Source of the DNA: Verrucomicrobiota bacterium
GTDB lineage: Bacteria; Verrucomicrobiota; Verrucomicrobiia; Limisphaerales; CAIMTB01
Assembly (NCBI GenBank): GCA_963205105.1
Contig: CAUJJW010000088.1
Span: 1 to 44,229 of the forward strand
Reading direction: 5' to 3'
Length of the DNA stretch: 44,229 bases
Shown here: piece by piece, positions 32,599 through 42,800 of the stretch
Layout of the letters: every line of letters starts with the position of its first letter
How positions within the stretch are numbered: the first letter of the stretch is position 1
Position numbers and translations under genes: made by a program
The notes under the pieces: generated by a model
Told to the model about the DNA's origin: nothing
Seen by the model: only the letters and a program-made list of their open reading frames with translations
Database searches by the model: none

Positions 32599-34629
32599 CT
32601 ACCGGTCCAGCACGAAGGGATCCAGGTACTTCGCCCCGCCTGGCACAAAGTCCGGGCTGTGAATGTCCCGCACCGACGCAAATCGAAACGTTCCGGTGCC
32701 ACCCGCCGCAGCTTGGACCGCATCTCCGGAAACCGCCTTCGCACAGGCCGCCCAGGCCTCGGCTCCAGGGCCCGTCGCGAGCACGATTTCTTTCGAGGCC
32801 TTTTCATGGTGTTTCACAAACGAAATCACCGTCAGCAGATCGTGCACCCGCTGCTGGAACACCGTCGTGTTGTAGCCAAAGGTGTAGGCCGCCGCCTCCC
32901 GAGGGTTCTTCACCTTGGCGGTCTTCTCGATCGGCTTACCATTCCCGAGGAATTCGCCCTGGTACATCAGATCCACCCCCACCACGGTCGCGCCCGCATT
33001 CAGGTGTCGGCGCACTTCCGCCGTGGGCTCGCCGTCCGCCGTGTATAAGGCCGCCTTGCCTGAGGTCGTCACCAGGATCACCGTCCGACCGCTCCAGGAT
33101 TTCGGATGCAGGAAGGTCACCGGCACCACTTCGCCACGCTCCTTGTTCCGCAGCAGACCCGTCATCGCGATGACCTGCCCATCATCGGTCTTCGGCCCCA
33201 ACTCCCACTCCACCGGCCCCACCTCGGCCAGGGTCCGCCCCACCGTCAGATCAATGGCCGGTTGGATCACGGTCCGTCGACCCTCCTCCGTCAACGCCGC
33301 GGCCGCCAGCTGCTTGGTGGCATCCGCTGTCCACCACTGCACCAGGTCCCGTTCAAAATCATCACCACTCCTCGGCTTCGGATGGCGGTCGTTCCAAACC
33401 GTCAGTTCTTCGCCCGTCAACCGCGGGAAATTCTCCTCGATCACCGGCTCCTTCAGGCCCAACCCCAGATGCCGGTTGAACCACTGGTACATCGCCGACC
33501 GACTCACGTAGTTGTAGTTGTGCCCGAAGTGCGGCAGGTGCTTCAGCATCACGCGGTCCTTGGCCCCCATCAGTTCGTAAAGCCGTTGCAGCTCGGGAAA
33601 ACCTTTCGTCGGCATGTCGATCGTCCAGTCGTTCGCTCCCGTCATGCCCATCGGCTTCGGCGCAAACAACGCCGCCAATTCAATGTTGCCCGTCCCAACC
33701 CGGAAGCCCGAGGCATTCTCGCAGGTGCAACCACCCTGCATCGCCGTCGACACCATCACCGCCGGAAATGCCGCCGCCGGCCGCGGATCCACCCCGCACA
33801 ACACAAAGGTCTGCGTCCCCCCGCCGCTCGCACCCGTCACCGCCATACGCTTCGCGTCGACGTCGGGCAGGCCCTCCAGAAAATCCAGCGCCCGAATCGA
33901 GTTCCAGGTCTGCAAGCCCATCACACTCTGGAACCGCGACTCTGCCTGCGGACTGAACAAACCCCAGCGCACCGGGTCGTTCATCTCCGGCCGTTGCTTG
34001 GCGAATCCATGCACCAGCTGCATCGACAGTTGCTGGCTGTCCGCGTACCCCATCATGTCGTAGTGGAACACCACGCACCCCATGCGGGCCAACGTCACAC
34101 ACCGGGCCTGCAACGGACTCCGCCCGCCCTCTTCAAAACGTTCGGCCCCCGCCGCAATCTCCTTCCGCACCGCCTCCTCCCCCTGGTCCATGAACCGGCC
34201 GTTCGTCCAATGGCCATGCGGACACAACACTCCCGGAAGCCGACCCGATTTGCCCTTGGGCCGATACAGGTTGCCCGTCACAAACAACCCGGGCGCACTC
34301 TGGAAGTACACTTTCTCGACCGTGTAATCCCCTTGGTCCCTTCGACCGTGAATCACCGGCTCCAACGGAGTCTTGGCTGGCAGAGGCCACAGTCCCTGCG
34401 AAATCAACACCTGCCGACGCACCCGCTCCGACCGTTGCTCCCACCCCGCTTTCGTCGCGGGCACTTCAAACGGAAAATAGCCGTCCAGATCCTTGGGTGG
34501 AGCAAGGCGCACGTCGTCCGGAAGTTTCCCCTCCGGCAACGCCCGCGGCGGCGCGCCCGACGCACCAAGACCCAACAGCGCCAGGGCAACAGGCAGGGTA
34601 ACCCAGGGAACCGGCAATCGGAGAGGCAT
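32599..34629 (-). CDS. secreted acetyl-xylan-esterase-like alpha/beta hydrolase
   Basis: A 676-residue exported protein with a signal peptide (MPLRLPVPWVTLPVALALLGLGASG). The first half is an alpha/beta-hydrolase of the AXE1/prolyl-oligopeptidase type. It has GVLCPHGHW (oxyanion region), VVFHYDMMGYADS, and the nucleophile elbow AVTGASGGGTQT (about S268). LPHFGHNYNYVSR may supply the histidine. The second half (about 445-670) has a further hydrolase-like segment with VVGVDLMYQGEF but no nucleophile elbow I can see, so it may be a degenerate copy or a binding domain. The substrate is unknown; deacetylation of a polysaccharide would fit the GH95 enzyme in the same window. The ATG at 34629 was chosen for the signal peptide. 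Confidence 0.83.
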   Translation of the reverse strand: MPLRLPVPWVTLPVALALLGLGASGAPPRALPEGKLPDDVRLAPPKDLDGYFPFEVPATKAGWEQRSERVRRQVLISQGLWPLPAKTPLEPVIHGRRDQGDYTVEKVYFQSAPGLFVTGNLYRPKGKSGRLPGVLCPHGHWTNGRFMDQGEEAVRKEIAAGAERFEEGGRSPLQARCVTLARMGCVVFHYDMMGYADSQQLSMQLVHGFAKQRPEMNDPVRWGLFSPQAESRFQSVMGLQTWNSIRALDFLEGLPDVDAKRMAVTGASGGGTQTFVLCGVDPRPAAAFPAVMVSTAMQGGCTCENASGFRVGTGNIELAALFAPKPMGMTGANDWTIDMPTKGFPELQRLYELMGAKDRVMLKHLPHFGHNYNYVSRSAMYQWFNRHLGLGLKEPVIEENFPRLTGEELTVWNDRHPKPRSGDDFERDLVQWWTADATKQLAAAALTEEGRRTVIQPAIDLTVGRTLAEVGPVEWELGPKTDDGQVIAMTGLLRNKERGEVVPVTFLHPKSWSGRTVILVTTSGKAALYTADGEPTAEVRRHLNAGATVVGVDLMYQGEFLGNGKPIEKTAKVKNPREAAAYTFGYNTTVFQQRVHDLLTVISFVKHHEKASKEIVLATGPGAEAWAACAKAVSGDAVQAAAGGTGTFRFASVRDIHSPDFVPGGAKYLDPFVLDR

Positions 34630-34718
34630 GCGCCGGTTATAGGCATCCACCGGAACCGCCGCAAGACCATGAACCGATCCACCTCGTTTCCATCCGCTTT
34701 CAACCGTGACCGCCTCCG

Positions 34719-35903
34719 TCACGGCGACGCTCGCAACGACGACGGAAAGCCTGGAACCGCCACCCGATGGCCCGTGTCCCGCACCCGCGTCCCACGCACC
34801 GAAAACAACCAGAGCTCGCGATCAGGATGGCACTGCACGACCAGGTGCCGGCCGTCCGAGGTGAACGCCACCCCCTCCGGAATCCGGCCAATGGCATGTT
34901 CCGAAATTTTCCGATACGTCTTCCCACGTCGCCCCAGGATCACCAACCGCCCCGCCTCGGTGTGGTCCGGATGGTTGGCCGCCAGATTCGATCCATCCAT
35001 CAGCACCGCAGCCACCAGCTTCCCGTCCGGACTTACTTCAAACGACTCCGGAATCGCCCCCAGCGAGACATAATCCACCGTCCGCAGGGGGGTGGATTCG
35101 AGATCCACCACCGACAGCGCGTCGCGATCCGTGCCGTTCCCGGCTCCGGCGCCCGCTGTCAGACCCAACGCCCCGTCCGGTGTGATCACCACCCGGTACG
35201 GCTGCCCGTAAACCGATAGTTTCCGGCTCGTGAGGGTCAACCGGTCCCCGTCCAAGTCCAGCACCGCCAGGTACCCGCCCTTCTGCACACTCGCCAGCAC
35301 CCGACGTCCATCCGGCGACACCGCCACATCGGACACGCTGTCCACCGGCTCACAGACCTTCACTTCGTGCAGGGGCGTCACCTGCTTTCCACGGATGCCC
35401 AGGACGGAAATGGTGCCCGCCGCACGGTTCGCCACCAGTGCCCAGCGCCCATCCCGGGTGATCGAGATCCCCGAGGGCTGCAACCCTGCCGTGACCTGGC
35501 CGAGGACCCGCGGCGGTCGGCTCTCCAGATCGACCACGTGAATGGCGCTTTCCGGGAACCAGTTGGTCGCGCTTGAAGGATCCATCCGCAGCGAATTCGC
35601 CATCAGGGCCAGCGACCCGTCCGGGGTGATCGCGATGTTCGAGGGCGGTCCAATCACCGTGTTGGGCACGTCGAGCACATGGGTGACCGCCGGGGGAAAA
35701 CTGGCGAAATCCAGGACCGTGAACGAATCAGGACCCTCCGGCGTCACCCGCTGGGCTGCGCCCGAGGTCAGGTCGAGTTTCGTTTCGTTGCCGGAGATCA
35801 CCACCGGACCGGCCGCACCAGAGAACGCCGCAACCAAAAGGAACACGCCCAGCAACCAACCACCCACACCACGCCACGAGGAGCCACGCCAAAGGTTGTT
35901 CAT
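34719..35903 (-). CDS. exported YVTN/lactonase-type beta-propeller protein
   Basis: A 394-residue protein with a signal segment (about 14-32, GVGGWLLGVFLLVAAFSGAAG) and a seven-bladed-propeller pattern. Repeats include NIAITPDGSLALMAN, GISITRDGRWALVAN, DVAVSPDGRRVLAS, RVVITPDGALGLTAG, SFEVSPDGKLVAAV and GVAFTSDGRHLVV, spaced roughly 40-60 residues. Such propellers may be lactonases or only scaffolds; I see no catalytic set that decides. It lies 89 bases upstream of the esterase-like gene on the same strand, suggesting shared expression. Start: ATG at 35903 (MNNLWRG). Confidence 0.84.
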   Translation of the reverse strand: MNNLWRGSSWRGVGGWLLGVFLLVAAFSGAAGPVVISGNETKLDLTSGAAQRVTPEGPDSFTVLDFASFPPAVTHVLDVPNTVIGPPSNIAITPDGSLALMANSLRMDPSSATNWFPESAIHVVDLESRPPRVLGQVTAGLQPSGISITRDGRWALVANRAAGTISVLGIRGKQVTPLHEVKVCEPVDSVSDVAVSPDGRRVLASVQKGGYLAVLDLDGDRLTLTSRKLSVYGQPYRVVITPDGALGLTAGAGAGNGTDRDALSVVDLESTPLRTVDYVSLGAIPESFEVSPDGKLVAAVLMDGSNLAANHPDHTEAGRLVILGRRGKTYRKISEHAIGRIPEGVAFTSDGRHLVVQCHPDRELWLFSVRGTRVRDTGHRVAVPGFPSSLRASP

Positions 35904-36000
35904 GCAGATGCCTGTCGGGAATTGCCGGTCAGCGTACGGATGGCCCCCCACCCGGCGCAACCCGTCTCTTGGCACCGACAACGCTGCGGTTCTGCTTACC

Positions 36001-38913
36001 CTACCGGGTGTCGAGCAGGTTGCGCATCATGGCCGCGAGGACCTTCGCCTCGCACGGCTTCTGCAAGTAGACCAGACCCGCCCGGGTCGGCGCGCCACTC
36101 TTGAAGATCTCGGAGCTGTAGCCACTGGAGAGGATCACCTTCAAGGAGGGTTGGATCCCCTGAAGCTGGATGGCCAGTTCAAGCCCGGTGACACCTTCTG
36201 GCATCACCATGTCCGTGAGGAGCAGATCGAACTTCCCGCCGTGCACGCCCCAAACCCGCATCGCTTCCTGACCATTGGCAGCCTCGTGCACACGGTACCC
36301 AAGTTCCCTCAACACCCGGCTGGTCAGCCGGCGCACCGCCGCCTCGTCCTCGACCAGCAGAATGGTTTCGTTCCCCCGCAACATCGGCAGTTCCATCCCC
36401 TCGGTGTCCCCGGACCGCACCGACTCCGCCAGCGCCGGCAAAAGCACCCGGAACGTCGACCCAACCCCCACCGCGCTTTCGACCTCCACCCAGCCCTGGT
36501 GCTGCGCCACGATGCCATGGACCGTTGCCAGTCCCAAACCCGTCCCCTTGCCCGCCTCCTTGGTCGTGAAGAAGGGCTCGAAAATATGCTTCTGAGTGTC
36601 TTCATCCATCCCGCAACCGGTATCGGTGACGGTCAGACACACGAAATGCCCCTCACGCCGAAGCGGATCCGACACGGCTTCGTCCCGGCCAAAATGGAAC
36701 TGCTGGGTTTCCATGGTAATGCGCCCTCCGCCCGGCAGGGCGTCGCGCGCGTTCACCACCAGATTCATGAGGACCTGCTCCAGCAATCCGACATCCGCCT
36801 CGACCTTCGAAAGGCCACTCTTGCCGGTGAAGGTCAGGTCGATGTTCTCCCCGATCAGCCGGCTCAGCATCTTCAGCAGGTTGGCCACCACTTCATTCAA
36901 GTCCAGTGGGGTCACCACCAGAACAGACCGGCGGCTGAACATCAGCAGTTGGCGGGTCAGACCCACGGCGCGCATGGCCTCCCGCTGAAGTTCGTCCAGG
37001 GAGTTCTGGGTCTCCTCGTCCAGGGCCTGGTTCCCCTGCATCAGTTGAAGCTGCATCATGAACCCGGCCAGGATGTTGTTGAAATCATGGGCCACGCCGC
37101 CCGCCAACTGCCCCACGGCTTCCAGCTTCTGCGCCTGCCGGTATTGCGCTTCCAATTGCCGGAGCTTGGTGACGTCCTCCTTCACCGCCACGAAATGCGT
37201 GATCCGCCCCGTTGAGTCCCGGATGGGCGAGATCGACGCGGTCTCCCAGTACAGTTCGCCATTCTTCTTTCGGTTGTGGAATTCACCCTGCCACACCTTC
37301 CCTTCCTGGATCGTCCGCCAAAGGTCCGCGTAGTCCTCCGGCGGCTTTTCGCCGGAACTCAGCACACGCGGGTTCCTGCCGCGCACCTCGTCCAGGGTGA
37401 AGCCCGTGGTGCGGGTGAACATGGGGTTCACATACTCGATGGCCCCAGCGGTGTCGGTGATCACCACGCTCACCGGACTTTGCTCCACCGCTCCCGACAG
37501 TTTTCGAAGCCGTTCCTGCGCCGCCCGCTGCACCAGCATCTTGTGCAGTTCATTGGCCACGACCTGGATCTGGCCCACGTCGGTCTCCGCGTAATCCTCG
37601 TCCTTGTTGGCAACCCCCAGAATGAACAGGACCCGGTCATCCTCCACCACCGGCAGGGCCAGCAGGCGGTTCAGACGACGGCAGCCCGCGGGAACCTCCA
37701 CCCGGCCAGCCACGCTGCAGGGTTCATTGTCCACCACCGGTCTCCGATCAAGCGTGCATTCCGACCAGAGGCTCCCTCCGGGCCGGGGAGCAAGCCCCTG
37801 GGCAGCTTCAAGCGACTCGCGACAGGTCGGATCCTTCCAAAGCGTGAACTGAATGGATCCCCCGGCCTCCTCCATCCGGTGGAAAAAGCCAATCGAACTC
37901 TCGGTCCACTGCATGGCCTTGCTGAGCACGTAGTCGTACAACTGCGGGTCACTCATCTGCGCCGCCCGCTGGTGCAGTTCGAGAAGGAACCGGGTGCGCT
38001 CCGCGTCCCTCACCGCCCGCCGTTCGGCTCGTTTCCGTTCCTGGATGTCCTCGATCGTCGCCATGGTGCGTAGCGGCAAGCCCTGCGCATCGCGAATTAC
38101 GGTCATGTTCACATTCACCCAGATGACGGAGTGATCCTTTCGCACATAGCGCTTCTCGCGCCGGTAGTGCGTCTTCCGACCCTCGATCACCTCCCGAAAC
38201 ATCTCCCCATCCACTTCCCGGTCCTCCGGATGGGTGACGTCTGAGATCCGCATGCGCAACATTTCGTCCACCGAGAAGCCGGTGATCTCGCACATCCGCT
38301 GGTTCACCCGCCGCCATTGACCGGTCGCCGGGTCGGCCTGGGCCATTCCAATCGACGCGACGTCGAACATCGCCCGGAATTCCGCTTCCTGCCGCAGCAG
38401 CGCCTCCTGGGATCGCTTCTGCTCCGTAATGTCCGTCGACACCACCACGATGCGCCTCACGTTCCGCTCCCCATCCAGAACCGGATACATCGAGCTCCGA
38501 ATCCAACGCCCCGCCCGTTCATCCTCGTGGACCGCCGGTTGTTGAGCCCGAACAACCTCCCGGATCCATTCACGCTGGCGGATCGCCACCTCCTTCGGCA
38601 GCAAATCCTCCAACGAACGCCCCAGGCAAAGGTCCAAGGGCCGTTGCAGCCGTTCGGCAAACGTGGCGTTCCCTGAAACCACAACGCCCTCGGCATCCAG
38701 GACAAACAACGATTCGGGAATCGCATCAAACAGGGATCTCAGGCTGCTTTCGCTCTCTCGAAGAGCTTGCTCCTCCTGTCGTTGCAGCAACGCCAGCCCA
38801 AAGGACGAAGCCAGCGCCTGCAATCGTTCCATCGGGACCTGCCGGGCTTCCCTATCCGACTCCCGCTCCTCCTCCGAGGGGCTAAGGAACTCCCGTTTCG
38901 AATCCAGGTTCAC
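36001..38913 (-). CDS. PAS-PAS-GAF-PAS hybrid sensor histidine kinase with C-terminal receiver
   Basis: A 970-residue soluble hybrid kinase. In order, it has an N-terminal coil (1-55), PAS 1 (about 57-165), PAS 2 with a PAC segment (about 170-290), a GAF-like domain (about 300-465), PAS 3 (about 470-590), HisKA with GVAHDFNNILAG (H609), HATPase_c with NLVVNARDALPGGG, DTGCGMD and GKGTGLGLAT, and a receiver domain with DLLLTDMVMP (D901). The DFNN-type HisKA box is typical of kinases with an attached receiver. No membrane helix is evident, so the signal is probably cytoplasmic. The GTG start at 38913 lacks a clear SD. It lies 97 bases upstream of the beta-propeller gene on the same strand. Confidence 0.92.
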   Translation of the reverse strand: MNLDSKREFLSPSEEERESDREARQVPMERLQALASSFGLALLQRQEEQALRESESSLRSLFDAIPESLFVLDAEGVVVSGNATFAERLQRPLDLCLGRSLEDLLPKEVAIRQREWIREVVRAQQPAVHEDERAGRWIRSSMYPVLDGERNVRRIVVVSTDITEQKRSQEALLRQEAEFRAMFDVASIGMAQADPATGQWRRVNQRMCEITGFSVDEMLRMRISDVTHPEDREVDGEMFREVIEGRKTHYRREKRYVRKDHSVIWVNVNMTVIRDAQGLPLRTMATIEDIQERKRAERRAVRDAERTRFLLELHQRAAQMSDPQLYDYVLSKAMQWTESSIGFFHRMEEAGGSIQFTLWKDPTCRESLEAAQGLAPRPGGSLWSECTLDRRPVVDNEPCSVAGRVEVPAGCRRLNRLLALPVVEDDRVLFILGVANKDEDYAETDVGQIQVVANELHKMLVQRAAQERLRKLSGAVEQSPVSVVITDTAGAIEYVNPMFTRTTGFTLDEVRGRNPRVLSSGEKPPEDYADLWRTIQEGKVWQGEFHNRKKNGELYWETASISPIRDSTGRITHFVAVKEDVTKLRQLEAQYRQAQKLEAVGQLAGGVAHDFNNILAGFMMQLQLMQGNQALDEETQNSLDELQREAMRAVGLTRQLLMFSRRSVLVVTPLDLNEVVANLLKMLSRLIGENIDLTFTGKSGLSKVEADVGLLEQVLMNLVVNARDALPGGGRITMETQQFHFGRDEAVSDPLRREGHFVCLTVTDTGCGMDEDTQKHIFEPFFTTKEAGKGTGLGLATVHGIVAQHQGWVEVESAVGVGSTFRVLLPALAESVRSGDTEGMELPMLRGNETILLVEDEAAVRRLTSRVLRELGYRVHEAANGQEAMRVWGVHGGKFDLLLTDMVMPEGVTGLELAIQLQGIQPSLKVILSSGYSSEIFKSGAPTRAGLVYLQKPCEAKVLAAMMRNLLDTR

Positions 38914-39138
38914 TTCGGCAGTATCTCATGCGGGTCGCCGATGTCGATGCACCGCCCCAACCTGCCTCCGTCGCCGGCCTTGATCCCTCAGAGTCGCAAC
39001 CTCTTCAGGTCACGAATCACCCGTGGAGTTCTTGGCAGTCCCCACGCCCGTGGCCCTCCTGTGCCGACGATCGGGGTCAGCAACCCATCCAGAATTCCGT
39101 TCAGAAGATCGGCGATCTGACGATACACCTTACCAAAC

Positions 39139-39750
39139 ATGGTCAGACACCTATTCGCCGCCGCCAGCCTTCTCTGGGCCGCCGCCAGCAGCCAGGCCGC
39201 GCATTTGCTCACCGTTGATATTAGCAATCCTGCCGCCGTGGTCATCGACGGCACGGGGGAGTTTTCCATCGCCAATTATGACGGGTTGACGTCCGTGGCC
39301 CGGCCCATTCGCCTCGACAATTTTTTTACCGCGGTAGCCAACGCCGACAACCCGAGCTACGACGCCTCAGGCTCGACTCTGGAGACCTTCAACGGCGCCG
39401 GACCGCTGAACTCCGCTCTGGTACGCGGCGCGGGGGACGGCCAACGGCTGATTCTTCGGATCGGGGGCTCGTCCACTGAGGATTTCAGCACGGCCAGCCC
39501 CGCGTTTGTCGGCCAAGCCGTGTTCGACATGACTGGAAACGGAGGCGTGGACGGTCCTGACGTGTCCGGCTTCTTCAGAATCATGGGCCACACGGGCAAC
39601 GTTCTGGCGGCCGACGGGACCGTCGTTGGAACGTACGTTCTCGCGGCAGTTCCTGAGCCGTCGGCGCTGGGCGTGGCGGGCGGACTGACCTGCCTGGCCT
39701 TTGCCGCCTGGCGCCGCCACAAAGCTGGCCGATCTGTTGTCGGGCCGTGA
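39139..39750 (+). CDS. PEP-CTERM sorted exported protein with EF-hand-like loop
   Basis: A 203-residue protein. The signal peptide (MVRHLFAAASLLWAAASSQA) is followed by a beta-rich body of unknown function. It ends with a PEP-CTERM signal: VPEPSALG (from residue 171), a hydrophobic helix and the basic run WRRHKA. PEP-CTERM proteins are processed by an exosortase/EpsH system and often follow exopolysaccharide synthesis. No exosortase is in this window. FDMTGNGGVDGPDVSGF resembles a dockerin-like Ca-binding loop (D-x-x-x-N-x-x-x-D). The TGA stop lies within a repeat (39730-39786). Confidence 0.88.
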   Translation: MVRHLFAAASLLWAAASSQAAHLLTVDISNPAAVVIDGTGEFSIANYDGLTSVARPIRLDNFFTAVANADNPSYDASGSTLETFNGAGPLNSALVRGAGDGQRLILRIGGSSTEDFSTASPAFVGQAVFDMTGNGGVDGPDVSGFFRIMGHTGNVLAADGTVVGTYVLAAVPEPSALGVAGGLTCLAFAAWRRHKAGRSVVGP

Positions 39751-39786
39751 ACCGGGGATTCCGGGGGGCGGGACGCCCGCCGCTAC
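39730..39786 (-). repeat. repeat C copy 3 (shortened) plus partial D unit
   Basis: On the minus strand, 39786-39757 reads GTAGCGGCGGGCGTC then CCGCCCCCCGGAATC. That is the two ends of repeat C with the middle 'CTGCCGTAGAGGGGGG' part missing. After three bases, 39753-39730 (GGTTCACGGCCCG...CAGATCG) matches the start of the D unit. The order C then D is again kept. The D part overlaps the last codons and the stop of the PEP-CTERM gene. Confidence 0.7.
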
Positions 39787-39853
39787 GGTGTGGCTTCTCT
39801 CGTCCCCGTTCGCAGTTGAGCGAACGAACGTCTTACCAAGCGAGCACCTCATC

Positions 39854-42800
39854 TCACTCGACCCGAAACGGCGCATCACCGGAACCCGCCACGGCTCCGG
39901 CCCGTGCTGCGCGATAGAAGGTCGTCGGCGCAGTCGAAGCACCCAGCGGCGGAAACACCGCCTCCCCGGCCAGACTCGGGGCCGTTGAAACTCGGGTCCA
40001 CGACCCAAGTCGGGCCGCTCGTTCCAGGTGGTGCACCCCGTCGTCCGCACCCGAGAGCCGCACGCGAAAACTCTCCAGTCCGGGGTACTCAAAGGCCCGA
40101 ACCCAATCGATGCGCGGACGTCGGGTGAACCGTGCGACGACCGTTACCCCCGGCTGAACGGCCACGGTCCTGACCGGATCCGTACCGGTGACGGTGTCGA
40201 ACCAGCCCAGAAAGTCCTGCCCGGGACACGGCACCGCGGTGAGTTGGACCAACGTGCCGATGGGATATTCCTCCGCCACCGGCGAGGACGTCACCGTCCC
40301 GTCCCCTTCGGTCCTCGACTCAAGCGAGGCATGCCCCGGGGACAGTGGCACGAACAGAGCCGACACGGTCGGTTCAGCTTCCTGAATCACCAGGCTGGCC
40401 GGGTTGGAGGTCCCTGCCACGGGGGATCCCCACCGGGCAAAGCGATAGCCCGGACCGGGGTGCGCCTGGAGTCGTACCGTGCTGTTCGCCGGATACAGCG
40501 GGCGATCTGGAATGGCTTCGATGCTGCCCTGCCCCGCAATCACTCGACGCATGGATGTGCCGAACACGGCGACCACGTACTTGTCCTGATCCATTACGAT
40601 GACATTCGTCGCGGACCCGCTCTCGCTGTCGCCGGTCCAGCCGAGGAAGGTCCATCCGTCATCGGGAGCCGCCCGGAGTCCTGCCGACCAACGGGCCGGA
40701 TAGAGAGCGGAGCTGTTGGGCGTGGTCTCCAGAATCCGTCCTCCGCCGCGCGCCTCCAGATGGAGCCAATAACGCGGAGGCGACCACTGGAAGAAGTCGA
40801 AGAAAGCCGTCAATGCGCGGGGTCGATCCATCCGGACGACGATCGTGGCACGGGTGTCGTCGGCCATCCCCACTGCCGACCATCGTGAAAAACTCGTGTC
40901 GCCGGTGCTGAATCGGATGCGAGGAACGCGCGCGGTCACGGTCACCAGGGTGTTGGAAACATAGACGCCCCCGGGCGGGTCGAGGTCCACGGTTCCGGGA
41001 CCCGCATCACGTCCGCCAAACAATCGGTTCACCTTCTTCTCCACCGTCAACGGGTACATCGCGACGGGAACGAACTCGGCGACGACCGACACGTCCTGGT
41101 CCATGCGGAGTTCGATCTCGACGTTGGCGCCGGAAGCATCGCCCTTCCATTCCGAGAACCGCCAGCCATCGGCGGGGATTGCAGTGGCGCGCACGATCGC
41201 CCCCGCTTCGAATGGTCCCACCGAGGGGGTGACGCGGATCACCCCGCCACCGACCACGCGCGTGGAGAGTCCCACACGGGTATCCGGAAGGAGAGTCAGG
41301 TTCAGACTCGCGACGGCAGATGGGGTGGAAAATTCCGGATCGTAGGCCACGACGCGGATCTGGACGTCGTTCGTCACCGCAAAGGGTCCGCCGTACCCAA
41401 TCGAGCCCGTGTCCGGCGGCGAACCGTCGAGCGAGTAAAGGATCACCGGCGACTCGTCGCCCGCGGCGAAGGAAATCCGTGCCGGTCCTGGATGAGTCGC
41501 GGATTCACCGGACTGCGGCGTGCCATCCACCAGGATGGCAGGCGTCGAGACGGAGTCCCACGCGCTTTCGTAAGCGCCGATGTCGGGACCCGATCCGACC
41601 GGGCGTGCCGTGCCGCGCTGATCGAAGCCCGGAGCCCACTGAGCGGCCGCCGCATGGATGGCGGCGCTCTCCGGACGCAACTCAATCGTGGGCGTCGCCC
41701 CACCCCGGTTGGCCAGAGGCCTCCACTTCGCCGGCGCGCCCACGAGATCGGTGGGTTGGAGCCCGGTGACCCGGGCTCCAGTGCCGAGGAGATTGATTCC
41801 TCGACTGACGACAGCTCCGAAGCCGTCGGACGGAACCTCGTCGTTTTCGGTGGCGACATTCCCGACGAACAGGCTGTTCACGATTTCATTCGTGGTGCCG
41901 GATCCGAACCAGAACCCGCCCCCGAACGCTCGACCGGGCGACACGGGTGGCGCACCGACGGTGGTTTCAAAGAATCCGGGACGTCCGCCTTGAGCCCGAT
42001 TGCCAGCGAAGGTGCCGTGCAGGATCCGGCAAGAGCCTTCGGCTCCGTAGAAACCTCCGCCCCGACCTTCGCCCCCTTCATGACCATGAAAGTTCGAGGA
42101 AGCGCCGCGACCGCCTTGGGCGAGGTTGTGGGCGACGGTGCAGTTGGTCAGGGCGATCGTCCCTCCCCACTGTGCGATGGCACCTCCCACGCCTTTTTCC
42201 ACCTCCAACATGGGGAGCCGGCTTCCCGCTGACGACGGTCCGGCTTGGGCGGCGTTGGACGAAAAGGTGGATGCGACGATCGTCGCCCTCGACTGCCGAA
42301 CGAGGCATCCGCCACCCGCCGCGAGGCCACCCAGACCTCCGCCACTGAAACCTTCGGAAAGCCCACCCTCCACCCGGTTGGCATCGATCCAACACTCGCG
42401 AACCCAAACCTCGGCCTCATTGGCGAAGAGACCTCCCCCCAGACCACCACCGCCCTGTCCTCCGGTGCCAGCGACCCCGCCTGCGCCGCCGATGCAGACG
42501 TTGCGGGCCAGGCGGCACCGCTCGAGTGTGGCGGAGCCCTGATTCAGAAAAACCGCGCCCCCCATTCCCGCCCCACCTCCGCCTCCGCCGGCACCGCTTG
42601 GATCTCCCGTGGAACCAACCCCACCCCCAAAGAGACTACCTCCCCCTGGATTCCATGGGAAACGAGCCAAACCACCTCCACCGCCACCTCCGCCCAGGCC
42701 ACCGAGCCCGCCCTGTCCTTCGGTCTCCACGTCAGGGCGCGTGGTGACGGGACTTCCGCCACCACCACCGCTGCCCAGACCACCCGCTTGTCCTTGACCC

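Noticed and set aside
33106..35073. Plus-strand reading frame of 655 codons across the esterase and propeller genes
   Set aside because: His/Arg/Pro-rich with no motif, and it spans two convincing minus-strand genes and their intergenic gap.
35542..37215. Plus-strand reading frame of 557 codons across the propeller and the hybrid kinase
   Set aside because: It covers two real genes on the other strand and has no domain.
38988..39275. Small minus-strand reading frame upstream of and over the PEP-CTERM gene
   Set aside because: A segment such as VYRQIADLLNGILDGL looks protein-like, but there is no SD, no known motif, and half of it is opposite the PEP-CTERM signal peptide. The 225-base gap is otherwise featureless.
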